This document shows, in pieces, positions 8,999-16,877 of a DNA stretch of 64,000 nt. The stretch covers positions 18,295 to 82,294 of the forward strand of contig JAIRYN010000008.1 of NCBI GenBank assembly GCA_031267575.1. The letters are read 5' to 3'. This DNA is from Synergistaceae bacterium (GTDB taxonomy: Bacteria > Synergistota > Synergistia > Synergistales > Aminobacteriaceae). A model generated the notes under the pieces. It was given only the letters and a program-made list of their open reading frames with translations, searched no databases and was not told the origin of the DNA. The position numbers were made by a program, and so were the translations under genes. Numbering within the stretch: the stretch's first letter is position 1; each line of letters opens with the position of its first letter.

Positions 8999-9928
8999 TT
9001 ATCTTTTCTTTGAGCCCGATACTGAAGCGACGAGGATAAGCACCAGAAAAGCACCCTGAAGCAGCCTTTGAGTGCCTGGCAAAATCTTGGCCACGTTCAA
9101 AAAAGTCGACATGAATGACATCATGAGCGCTCCAAAGCAGACGCCCATTACACTGGATCTGCCTCCAGCGGCAGATGTTCCTCCGACAAACGTGGCCGCG
9201 ATCGACGGTAGGAAGTAGGTGGAGCCCATGTCCTGAAAGGCTCCGCCAATAAAGGCACCGCACAGTGCCCCGGCGATCCCCGATATGGAGCCTGCGATGA
9301 CGAACGCCGTTACAACGACGCGATTGACCGCTATTCCGGCGTAGTGAGCCGCCGTCTTGTTCTGCCCGACTGCGTGAAGACGTTTGCCATAGGGCGTTTT
9401 GTAAAGCGCTACGGAGAGCAAAAGAGCCAGGGCGATCGCAATCAGAGTAAGCATGGAAATATCCGCCGGATTTTTATTGATAAAGGCCACCAAAGCCGGA
9501 TCTGGTAGCGCCTTCATATGGGGTGCTCCCACGAGTATAATGGAAAATATGATATATCCGGTGGCGAGCGTCGCAATCATAGCGGGGACTTTGAGGTATA
9601 CATTGATTAAGCCGTTTGCCAATCCGCAAACCGCACCTACTATCGTCGCCGCGAGAAAGCCGGTCAAGGGAGCAGTGTTTGTAAGCGTACAGGAAATATA
9701 CGCGCTGAGCGTCAGGATGTAAGTCTGCGACAAATCTATGGCGCCATCGCCACTGGTGACCACTACCGTTTGTGCCAGACCCAGTAGTAGGGCGAAAGTT
9801 GATAATTTCGCGCTGGTATACAGCAGGGCGAAATTGAGCCTACCGGAGACGGCGCCGATCAAACCCCAAAGAATGACGGAGCCCAACATGGGCCAGATAA
9901 ACGGGTGTCCCTGGAGAAATTTTCTCAT
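8999..9928 (-). CDS. ABC transporter permease, ribose/simple-sugar (RbsC) type
   Basis: The 309-residue protein is almost entirely membrane segments with the BPD_transp_2 signature (for example VPAMIATLATGYIIFS and FIGGAFQDMGSTYFLPSIAATFVGG) of RbsC/XylH-type permeases. ATG 9928 overlaps the stop of the upstream ATPase-permease gene as ATGA and has GGAG about nine bases before it; an alternative ATG at 9943 lacks such a site. As the last gene of the operon it would pair with the permease half of its neighbour to form a heterodimeric channel. Substrate is not predictable from the sequence. Confidence 0.88.
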   Translation of the reverse strand: MRKFLQGHPFIWPMLGSVILWGLIGAVSGRLNFALLYTSAKLSTFALLLGLAQTVVVTSGDGAIDLSQTYILTLSAYISCTLTNTAPLTGFLAATIVGAVCGLANGLINVYLKVPAMIATLATGYIIFSIILVGAPHMKALPDPALVAFINKNPADISMLTLIAIALALLLSVALYKTPYGKRLHAVGQNKTAAHYAGIAVNRVVVTAFVIAGSISGIAGALCGAFIGGAFQDMGSTYFLPSIAATFVGGTSAAGGRSSVMGVCFGALMMSFMSTFLNVAKILPGTQRLLQGAFLVLILVASVSGSKKR

Positions 9929-12369
9929 GCGACTACTCTCCATCGAGTGGTAACCAGCTTGACTGTTAAAACCAGTATTAAAATCAACCCCATAACGGCA
10001 GTTTGATAATTCGACGCCACTTTCAAAAACGCCAGCAGAGTTGTGATGAACGACATGGCTATCGCGCCAGCCACTACACCTACGGGTTCCACGATTCCTC
10101 CCGACATTTCGCACCCGCCGAGAATGATCGTCGCTATGCTCATCATACAGTAAGACGCGGCGCTGTTTGCGTCGGCGCTCAGACAAACAGCGGTAAATGT
10201 GGTTCCTGCCAATACGACCATCAAAGCCGATAGACCGTAGTTAGTCATTTTTGCGGCTAAATGGGACCACCCGGAGCGCTCAACAGCTTCTGGATTGTTG
10301 CCTATACCACGTAGGATCATTCCATATTGGGATCTATAAAGCAGATAATAACAGGACAGGGCTGCCAGCAGGCACAGGATGACCGGCATGGGCACAAATG
10401 AGATCCTTTGTCTATAGAAGGCCGCCAGCCATTCTGGGCAGTGGCCGCCCGGAGTAGGGCTGAAGATCAGAGCGACTCCGAGCCAGATAAATTGAGCTCC
10501 CAGTGTAACGACTATGGCTGGGATCTTCCGCAGATGGATTAACGCGCCCATAAAAATGTAGGCTGATATGAACACTGCAATGGAGATGACGCCGAATAGG
10601 GGATTCTCAGTCAAGACGACTGCCACCAGGACGTTTACCAGTCCTATGGAGTATCCGTTGCCCATGTCAATATCACCGGCCAGAACAATGAACATCTGTC
10701 CGAGGCTCGCGAAAACCAGTGGAACCGCCGTGCCGACCAGCATACGGATGCTGACATAGCTGAGTATCTTCGGATTCAGGTACACATTTGCCAATATCAT
10801 CAACAACATGGTTGCAACGGGCAGTGCGGCTCTTGACGACAGTATGCCCTCTCGTCTGTTTTTTTCCGATGTACTGGATTTGACCTTGCCGTCTGTATCC
10901 TCGAATGAGGCATGCACAATATTCGCTGCAGTGATTTCCTCCTCGGAGAGGTGGGCGACAACCATCCCGCCGCGCATGACGTAAGCGCGGTCGCATATCT
11001 CCATCTCAGCATCCTCGGTACTGTATAGGATCATAGATTTGCCCTCTGCTTTGGCATTTCGTAAGAGTTCGTATATCTCTTGCTTGGTTCCAACATCGAC
11101 GCCAGCCGTTGGGTCATTCAACAATATCAGATTCGCTCCGGACGCTATGCCTCGTGCAAGTAGCGCTTTCTGCTGGTTGCCGCCGCTTAGGGAGGCGATA
11201 GGGCTGTGAATGCCCTCAGCCTTGAATTTGAGTTTGTCATACCAATGTTGAACTAGTGTTTCGGATCTCTTTCTAGCTATGAGGAAACTGTTTTTCACTC
11301 TGTCCAGGCTCGTGATAAGGATATTGTCGAAGATGCTCCACAGGTGGAATATCCCCTCTCCAGTCCTGTCTCCGCTTATGTAGGAGACGCTTCCGAAAAC
11401 CGACACGCTGTTTCTGTTTCTCCGTGACATCCGCTGTGTGCCAGCATCAAAGATCGCGGAGAGAATCTCCTTTTGCCCCGATCCGGCGAGTCCTGAAACA
11501 CCAACGATCTCGCCACCCTCTACGTACATGTTCACATTCGAAAGCGTCCGGTTGGACAATCCCTTAATATCGACCACGCGCTGCCCGCTCTTCTTCATCT
11601 TTTCCTCGACCACGCGTCGCGTCACTTCACCGCCCATAAGATGTACCAGTTCATCCTTGGTAGTGTCGTTCGCGTTGAATTCCCCCTCCACTCTGCCGTT
11701 GCGCATCAGAATGATACGGTCGCTGACCATCTTTATCTCGTCCAATTTGTGCGATATGTATATTACAGCCGCTCCGCAAGCGCGCAGTTCGCGCACAACC
11801 TTGTGCAGTTGCATCGCTCTATCAGTTGAGAGCGCGGAGGTGGGCTCATCTAAAATTAAAACTTTCAGTCCCTCCGCCACAAAAGCCTTGCAGTTTTCGA
11901 CGATCTGACGGTCTGCCAGTGCGAGGATCCCCACCGATTTTGTGACATCGATGCTGCTTCCAGGGAAAAATCGCTCCAGTAAATCGCTAGTTTCCTTCCT
12001 CTTCTGCCTGCGCCAGCCGACTTTTCCCAGAAGGTTGCGCGACATATTGAGGATAGCGAAATTCTCGTACACGGCCAGGTTGGTACATAAGGACATGTCC
12101 TGATAAGCACAGGAGATACCAGAGTCTTTTGCCTCTTTCGCCGTGTACCGCGACATTTGAACACCGTTTGAAAAAATATGCCCAGATGTCGGAGGTAAAA
12201 CACCCGTTAGTACCTTTATGAGTGTTGACTTGCCCGCTCCGTTGGGCCCGACGAGACCAATAACCTCTCCCTTGTAAATCCGAAAATCCACCTGGCTGAG
12301 AGCCTTGGTGATACCAAAAAACCTGTCAATACCTTTCAATTCAATGTATGGGGACGATTGAGCATGCAT
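9925..12369 (-). CDS. Natural fusion: RbsA-type double ABC ATPase joined to an RbsC-type permease
   Basis: The 814-residue protein combines two parts that are normally separate. Residues 1-500 are a duplicated ABC ATPase: Walker A GPNGAGKST (41-49), Walker B LILDEPTSAL (171-180), then a second domain with degenerate Walker A GLAGSGQKE (293-301) and signature LSGGNQQKA near residue 400. In the RbsA family the second site is commonly degenerate. The first domain's signature is also unusual (LALADRQIVENCKAF). From about residue 515 the chain becomes a multi-span BPD_transp_2 permease (LPVATMLLMILANVYLNPKI and later segments). The reading frame is uninterrupted through the junction. ATG 12369 has GAGG upstream, 10 bp after the cyclase gene. 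It acts in the inner membrane with the adjacent permease and binding protein. Confidence 0.9.
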   Translation of the reverse strand: MHAQSSPYIELKGIDRFFGITKALSQVDFRIYKGEVIGLVGPNGAGKSTLIKVLTGVLPPTSGHIFSNGVQMSRYTAKEAKDSGISCAYQDMSLCTNLAVYENFAILNMSRNLLGKVGWRRQKRKETSDLLERFFPGSSIDVTKSVGILALADRQIVENCKAFVAEGLKVLILDEPTSALSTDRAMQLHKVVRELRACGAAVIYISHKLDEIKMVSDRIILMRNGRVEGEFNANDTTKDELVHLMGGEVTRRVVEEKMKKSGQRVVDIKGLSNRTLSNVNMYVEGGEIVGVSGLAGSGQKEILSAIFDAGTQRMSRRNRNSVSVFGSVSYISGDRTGEGIFHLWSIFDNILITSLDRVKNSFLIARKRSETLVQHWYDKLKFKAEGIHSPIASLSGGNQQKALLARGIASGANLILLNDPTAGVDVGTKQEIYELLRNAKAEGKSMILYSTEDAEMEICDRAYVMRGGMVVAHLSEEEITAANIVHASFEDTDGKVKSSTSEKNRREGILSSRAALPVATMLLMILANVYLNPKILSYVSIRMLVGTAVPLVFASLGQMFIVLAGDIDMGNGYSIGLVNVLVAVVLTENPLFGVISIAVFISAYIFMGALIHLRKIPAIVVTLGAQFIWLGVALIFSPTPGGHCPEWLAAFYRQRISFVPMPVILCLLAALSCYYLLYRSQYGMILRGIGNNPEAVERSGWSHLAAKMTNYGLSALMVVLAGTTFTAVCLSADANSAASYCMMSIATIILGGCEMSGGIVEPVGVVAGAIAMSFITTLLAFLKVASNYQTAVMGLILILVLTVKLVTTRWRVVA

Positions 12370-12379
12370 TCTCGAAACC

Positions 12380-13108
12380 TCACTCTGCCGCCGAGTTGAA
12401 CTCTTCCGAGAAGGCGACGATGCGAATCGGAGACCCGGAACCGCCCTTGAACTTGTTCGGCAGGCCGATGAGGTAGGTAAAAACAGGTATTAGCGACAGA
12501 GCGCACAGGTTCTCTATGATCGGAATATTTTTGCCCAACAACGTATGATGACACGGGCTTCCGGACAGGCCGTAGGCGTCCAAAGAAAGCGTGTCGCAAC
12601 CCACGGCTGCCACGTTTCGTCCGGCTAGGTATTCGGCTGCCCTTTGATCCAAACCCGGCCAATCCCGAAGGTAACCAGCACAGTTCGGCTGCAGCCCGTA
12701 TTTTTCGTCCCAGCCAAAACGCAACATCACGATATCCCCAGGCTTAATCTCGCCGTTTAGCGCCTCGAAATGCCGAATTTCCTCCAGGGAAAATAATCCT
12801 TTTTCAGGCGTACTCATGGCGTCTATCTTAACCCCGCGTCCCATGATCGCGGAGACCGGCATTTCGTCTATGGGACATCCGCCACGCATGAAATGTTTGG
12901 GTGCGTCAATGTGTGTGCCGGTGTGCTCTGACATGACGATTCTTGAATGCAACCCTTCATCGCCGTAATCGTAAGATTCGTACAACGTCCCGCCGTAACG
13001 GGCCTGAGTTGGCCACACAGGCATCCCCTCTTCTAGCGTATAAGAGAGGTCCACGATCCGTGCACTAGCCTTCAAGTTCTCGAACATCTTTATGTACGAT
13101 TCACGCAT
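12380..13108 (-). CDS. Cyclase-family (kynurenine formamidase-like) metal hydrolase
   Basis: The 242-residue protein carries the cyclase-family (PF04199) signature HTGTHIDAPKHF, giving metal ligands His62, His66 and Asp68, with the later conserved stretch GCDTLSLDAYG. ATG 13108 is preceded by AAGGAGAG. Members hydrolyse N-formylkynurenine, isatin or related cyclic amides and esters. Here the gene sits between the sugar-type binding protein and the ATPase-permease of an ABC operon, so it probably acts on the imported compound or a product of it. The exact substrate cannot be told, and kynurenine formamidase is only one option. Confidence 0.85.
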   Translation of the reverse strand: MRESYIKMFENLKASARIVDLSYTLEEGMPVWPTQARYGGTLYESYDYGDEGLHSRIVMSEHTGTHIDAPKHFMRGGCPIDEMPVSAIMGRGVKIDAMSTPEKGLFSLEEIRHFEALNGEIKPGDIVMLRFGWDEKYGLQPNCAGYLRDWPGLDQRAAEYLAGRNVAAVGCDTLSLDAYGLSGSPCHHTLLGKNIPIIENLCALSLIPVFTYLIGLPNKFKGGSGSPIRIVAFSEEFNSAAE

Positions 13109-13209
13109 GGCAATCTCTCCTTATTCGAGAAAAAGTACGAGAAAAAATATAATAGGCCGCCGTGATTACGCGACGACAGCCTACCTAATTCAAATGGCTC
13201 AGGGTATTT

Positions 13210-14250
13210 CTACTTTTTGTAAAGATTGGCGCGCACCCATTCGCGGTCGTAGGTGGGGCAGGCAATCACTTCATCCGGCACATTTGCAAAATCCTTGATC
13301 TCGTCTTTGGTGACGATACCGAAGGGGTGCGTCATCTCCTTTGGAACGTCCATTCCATTTAAGATGTCCACCGTGACATAGACCGCCGAAGCGCCGTCCC
13401 AAGGGTTGGACGAGACGGAAATAGTGTCGTAGCCCTCTGGCGCTTCATTGGCCCACCACTTCAGGAAATAACCGCGATTGTCGCCGCCGATTATAGGTAG
13501 AGCAAGCCTTGCCGAGTGAAATGCCTGAACCGCTGCGTAGGAGTCTCCTCCCTGAGTCACGATAGCATCTATCTTGTCGAGGGTCGGAAGAACTGAAGCT
13601 AGCTCCGCCTGGGCCTTTGAGCCAGTCCAGTCAGTGTAAATTTCCGCCAATACCTTAATATCAGGGTATTTGGCGAGTGCTTTCAGGACACCTTCGTGGG
13701 CTATATGGTCAAATTCACTGCCGGCTGTACCGCGAAGCTCAATGATATTGCCTTTGCCGCCGATGGCTTTACAGACGTACTCCGTCAATTCGCCCATCTG
13801 GGCGATGGTGTCAAAGTTGATCTGATAGCACAGCTCCGCTTTCGACGTCACAGGCCCATCGTTAACGATAATACATGGAATTCCTGCATCCGACGCTTCC
13901 TGTATGGCGCCCGTCAACGCCGTGGCAGAACCGGGGTCAATGATTATCGCATCCACACCTTGAACTATGAAATTCTGAATCTGTTGCACCTGTACGCTGT
14001 TGTTCTGATTTGATTCGGCGAAGATCAGTTCACGGAGTTCGCCTGACGCGATCAATACGTCAGCGGCTTCTCTGGCATAACGTTCCATTGCTTGACGATA
14101 TGTGTTACCGTTATAAGAGTTTGAAAAGCCTATCACATAGCCTTTGCTGGAAGATGCGGCGAACGCCATGCTTGAAGCGTAATTCGAGGTCAGAACCAAT
14201 GCAAAAATCAACAGAAGAAACATTGCGCGTAATAAGATAGCCCTTCTCAT
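13210..14250 (-). CDS. Periplasmic sugar-type ABC binding protein (Peripla_BP_4)
   Basis: The 346-residue product has a signal peptide (MFLLLIFALVLTSNYASSMAFA) and the fold of RbsB-like binding proteins: YVIGFSNSYNGNTYRQAM at the N-terminus, VQGVDAIIIDPGSATAL, and DAIVTQGGDSYAAVQAF. The start ATG 14250 follows GAGGAG. It is the first gene of the operon and should deliver the ligand to the two permease units downstream. A promoter and an inverted repeat lie directly upstream. Ligands of this family include pentoses, hexoses, autoinducer-2 and purine-like compounds; the cyclase gene hints at something other than a plain sugar. Confidence 0.88.
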   Translation of the reverse strand: MRRAILLRAMFLLLIFALVLTSNYASSMAFAASSSKGYVIGFSNSYNGNTYRQAMERYAREAADVLIASGELRELIFAESNQNNSVQVQQIQNFIVQGVDAIIIDPGSATALTGAIQEASDAGIPCIIVNDGPVTSKAELCYQINFDTIAQMGELTEYVCKAIGGKGNIIELRGTAGSEFDHIAHEGVLKALAKYPDIKVLAEIYTDWTGSKAQAELASVLPTLDKIDAIVTQGGDSYAAVQAFHSARLALPIIGGDNRGYFLKWWANEAPEGYDTISVSSNPWDGASAVYVTVDILNGMDVPKEMTHPFGIVTKDEIKDFANVPDEVIACPTYDREWVRANLYKK

Positions 14251-14284
14251 ATTAGCAACTCCTCTGATTAGAATAAAATAACTT

Positions 14285-14344
14285 ATAAATCACAGATAAA
14301 CCACAGATTTATGACATTTTATCGGCTTTTTATACGCTTGTCAA
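14285..14344 (-). promoter_or_regulatory. Sigma-70 promoter with overlapping operator for the ABC operon
   Basis: On the minus strand TTGACA (14344-14339) and TAAAAT (14321-14316) are separated by exactly 17 bp. Just downstream, at the expected transcription start, lies an inverted repeat ATAAATC/GATTTAT (14285-14312) that encloses two 11-bp-spaced copies of AYCACAGAT. The geometry is that of a repressor operator. No regulator gene is adjacent in this operon. Confidence 0.75.
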
Positions 14345-14458
14345 TTTGTGAGAAATCCACATGAGAATCCGCGAGGAAACATGAATAAGCCATAGCTCTT
14401 TAAGCCTAATATACTATAGGGATTATGCACTAGAGTTTTTGATGTGTTTGGAAGTGTG

Positions 14459-14537
14459 AAGGCGGTCCGTTAGCAAACCGCCTTTTCAGTTCCCTGTATT
14501 CCCTAACGAAAACTTTTTCCCATCTGAGTCAGATGGG
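14459..14537 (+). terminator. Terminator hairpin and a second perfect palindrome
   Basis: AAGGCGGT (14459-14466) pairs with ACCGCCTT (14477-14484), with TTTT following on the plus strand. A separate 9-bp perfect inverted repeat, CCCATCTGA/TCAGATGGG (14519-14537), has no T-run on its exit side; its CCCA...TGGG form recalls the end hairpins of IS200/IS605 elements. Nothing else is recognised between 14345 and 14568. Confidence 0.55.
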
Positions 14538-14568
14538 AATTGGATGGGTGAGGTTTGAATGATTGCGT

Positions 14569-15030
14569 TCAGTTGTATTCTGGAAGATTAGCGTAATCAA
14601 TTGCCTTACCAAGAGCGAAATGGATGAAGAAATCTGGATAGCCATCTATTGGCAGCCAATAAGTAACGATTTCTTTACCTTCGTATTTTATTTTCCTGAA
14701 TATCGGCTGTTGCGTACTCATCGCCTGATTGGCTAAACAGCCTTTGTGATCTTCCGGCTTCCCGCGGGCGGAACACTTCGTTCCCGTCGAACGCCCTAAT
14801 TTTTTGCTGACGTCGTTCAAGGCAATGACCTCTCGATTTTTGTAAGTCAATTGAACCGCTTCTGGGAATTTTCCCCACATGAGTTGGAAGGCTTTTTCCA
14901 ACGCGTCCAGTTCACTTTGTCGAATATTCAATACACTGCCGCCAACCGAATGACAAATCCCTGCTTCTTGCGAAAAATCCAATTTTTCTTTCAATCTTTC
15001 TTCCAGTCTTTCTTCCAATCTTTCTTCCAT
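14569..15030 (-). CDS. Small PAS-like sensor protein with coiled-coil start
   Basis: The 153-residue protein begins at ATG 15030 with AGGAG ten bases upstream. After a short run of EERL repeats, likely a coiled coil, it has a PAS-like region: LDALEKAFQLMWGKFPEAVQLTY, VIALNDVSKKLGRSTGTKC, GCLANQAMSTQQPIF, and EIVTYWLPIDGYPDFFIHFALG. Two cysteines lie in CSARGKPEDHKGC, which could bind a metal or sense redox state. It is divergent from the HxlR gene with a shared operator region, so HxlR probably controls it. I do not recognise a named family; the PAS assignment rests on pattern only. Confidence 0.6.
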   Translation of the reverse strand: MEERLEERLEERLKEKLDFSQEAGICHSVGGSVLNIRQSELDALEKAFQLMWGKFPEAVQLTYKNREVIALNDVSKKLGRSTGTKCSARGKPEDHKGCLANQAMSTQQPIFRKIKYEGKEIVTYWLPIDGYPDFFIHFALGKAIDYANLPEYN

Positions 15031-15070
15031 CGCTGATACGCTCCTTTTCAAAAAACTTGATTTGGCCTAT

Positions 15071-15109
15071 AGTATGATCATAAGTATTGATCATAAGTAT
15101 GATCATAGT
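15071..15109. promoter_or_regulatory. Three tandem palindromic operator sites between PAS-like and HxlR genes
   Basis: TATGATCATA (15073-15082), TTGATCATA (15087-15095) and TATGATCATA (15098-15107) are three near-copies about 12-13 bp apart, joined by AAGTA. Two are perfect palindromes. They lie about 40 bp from the PAS-like start and 80 bp from the HxlR start, typical of a regulator controlling a divergent promoter. Confidence 0.65.
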
Positions 15110-15188
15110 ACAAAATGAATTTTTTATAAGAACGCAGTATTTACTGATAAAGTATCCAAATACATACTATGAAAGGCGACGGCCAATA

Positions 15189-15581
15189 GTGAGCACAGCC
15201 AAGAGAATTGTAGACAGGCTGCAAGCAGCGGACTTGACGTGTCCTATCCGTTATACGCTGAATGTGATTGGCGGCAAGTGGAAGTTGCCCATCATCTGCA
15301 TGCTGGAAAAGGGCAACCCTACGCGGTACAGCACCCTCAAGCGCAAACTGGGCGATATAACCAACATGATGCTGGCGCAGTCGTTAAAGGAACTTGAAGC
15401 GTCGGGGATTGTCCATCGTGAGCAATACAACGAAGTGCCGCCGCGGGTGGAATATACTCTGACCGAAAAAGGGAAAACTCTGTTGCCGTCTGTCACATTA
15501 CTTTGGCAATGGGCGCGGGACAGTATGGAGCAGGAAACAATCTGCGGGAAAGACTGCGACAAGTGCCTTTCGGAGATATAG
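15189..15581 (+). CDS. HxlR-family transcriptional regulator
   Basis: The 130-residue protein shows the full HxlR pattern: CPIRYTLNVIGGKWKLPIICML, a wHTH with RYSTLKRKLGDITNMMLAQSLKELEASGIV, then the wing VPPRVEYTLTEKGKTLLPSV. GTG 15189 is chosen because it lies just before the conserved region and follows an AAAGG; upstream codons contain no family-like sequence. A pair of cysteines near the C-terminus (ICGKDCDKC) and Cys at the start of the domain fit HxlR members that sense redox or electrophiles. It likely represses the divergent PAS-like gene through the GATCATA sites. Confidence 0.9.
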   Translation: MSTAKRIVDRLQAADLTCPIRYTLNVIGGKWKLPIICMLEKGNPTRYSTLKRKLGDITNMMLAQSLKELEASGIVHREQYNEVPPRVEYTLTEKGKTLLPSVTLLWQWARDSMEQETICGKDCDKCLSEI

Positions 15582-15738
15582 ATAATGTTCTTCACGGGTC
15601 ATCGGTGAGGATTCGTATGCGTCTGACATCTTCGTTCCTCTTGTGTTTTACGATAAGTTGCAGCACCATTTCATCGGCGGTAGTTTCGTCGCTCAGGATA
15701 ATCCATATAATCCATACATAAACGATCTCTTAAAATTT

Positions 15739-15770
15739 ATCCCCCCTCCGCAACAGGAGAGGGGATTGTT
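15739..15770 (+). terminator. Hairpin between convergent HxlR and cobT genes
   Basis: ATCCCC...CTCC pairs with GGAG...GGGGAT around the loop GCAACA, with one mismatch, followed by a T-rich TGTTATT. It lies between the two stop codons and could serve both directions. Confidence 0.6.
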
Positions 15771-15779
15771 ATTGTGAAA

Positions 15780-16877
15780 TTACGCCTTCAAACCCTTTCG
15801 ATACTCCGACTCCAGCGAGACGCCGTCAAAGGTGTTCATAGAGTTCATCAGGGCCAAAGCGTCGTCCACCACCTGCATGGCGATAGGACATCCGCTGCCC
15901 TCTCCCAGGCGCATACCTAGGTTTAAAAGGGGCGTCAAGCCCAGATGGCGCATGGCCAGGCCATAACCGGGTTCCTGAGATAAATGAGAGGGGATCATGA
16001 AACCTTTGGTCAAAGGTGAAGCCAGGATGGCGAGAAGCGCGGCGGCAATGGAAATGACCCCATCGATAACAACGGGGAGCCTGTAGCGTGCGGCTCCAAG
16101 AAAAACACCCATCATTCCGGCGATGTCGAGTCCCCCCACCTTGGAGAGAATGTCCAGAGGGTCGGCTGGGTTGGGCTTGTGCTCTCGCAGCGCGCGAAGA
16201 ATAACACGTTTTTTTGTCTCAAAGGCCTCGTCGGTGAGGCCGCCTCCACGTCCTACAGCAAGGTCGGGATCATCGACCCCCAAGGCTGCCATAATACAGG
16301 CCGCGGCCGGCGTTGTGTTTGCCATGCCGACCTCGCCCGTTCCCACAATTTTATAACCTTTCTCTTTGGCTTCGCTCGCCAGTTGGATTCCCGCCTCCAC
16401 TGCTTTTTCCGCGACCTCCCTAGACATCGCGAGGACATTTCCCCGAACGAAGTTATCCGTTCCCTCCGACATCAGGCGAAAACGCCTGTCGATAGCGGGA
16501 TGGGGCGCCAGGTCCTTGACTCCCATATCGATCAGCTTTAAATCGACTCCGGCGTGTTCGCACAGCACCGTGATGCCGCACCCTTCGTTTCTTGCATAGA
16601 ACTCCATTAACACGCGAGTGAAATTCTGAGGCGAGGCGGAAACACCTTCCTCGTACACTCCGTGGTCGGCGCCAAAGAGGAAATGAACCTTACGATCGAC
16701 GCGATTGTGTAATTGTCCTGTGATGCCCGCAATCTGAATGGCAAGAGCTTCCAACTGTCCCAAACTGCCGGCCGGCTTCAACAACCTGTTCTGATACGCG
16801 GTAGCCTCTTCTACGCTTCGGCCGTCAAGAGGCTCGATATCCGCCCTTAAGGCGTCAATCGTCGAAGTTTCCATCAT
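15780..16877 (-). CDS. cobT: Nicotinate-nucleotide--dimethylbenzimidazole phosphoribosyltransferase
   Basis: CobT transfers phosphoribose from nicotinate mononucleotide to dimethylbenzimidazole or another base to make the lower ligand of cobalamin. The 365-residue product contains the family blocks LLKPAGSLGQLE, HFLFGADHGVYEEGVS, GTGEVGMANTTPAAA, KVGGLDIAGM and the catalytic region GMRLGEGSGCPIA with the active-site Glu at about residue 326. Two adjacent ATG codons (16877, 16874) overlap the end of the upstream aldolase gene by about 20 bp; sequence farther upstream is not family-like. No other cobalamin synthesis gene is near except a CobB-like pseudoenzyme 8 kb away. Confidence 0.95.
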   Translation of the reverse strand: MMETSTIDALRADIEPLDGRSVEEATAYQNRLLKPAGSLGQLEALAIQIAGITGQLHNRVDRKVHFLFGADHGVYEEGVSASPQNFTRVLMEFYARNEGCGITVLCEHAGVDLKLIDMGVKDLAPHPAIDRRFRLMSEGTDNFVRGNVLAMSREVAEKAVEAGIQLASEAKEKGYKIVGTGEVGMANTTPAAACIMAALGVDDPDLAVGRGGGLTDEAFETKKRVILRALREHKPNPADPLDILSKVGGLDIAGMMGVFLGAARYRLPVVIDGVISIAAALLAILASPLTKGFMIPSHLSQEPGYGLAMRHLGLTPLLNLGMRLGEGSGCPIAMQVVDDALALMNSMNTFDGVSLESEYRKGLKA

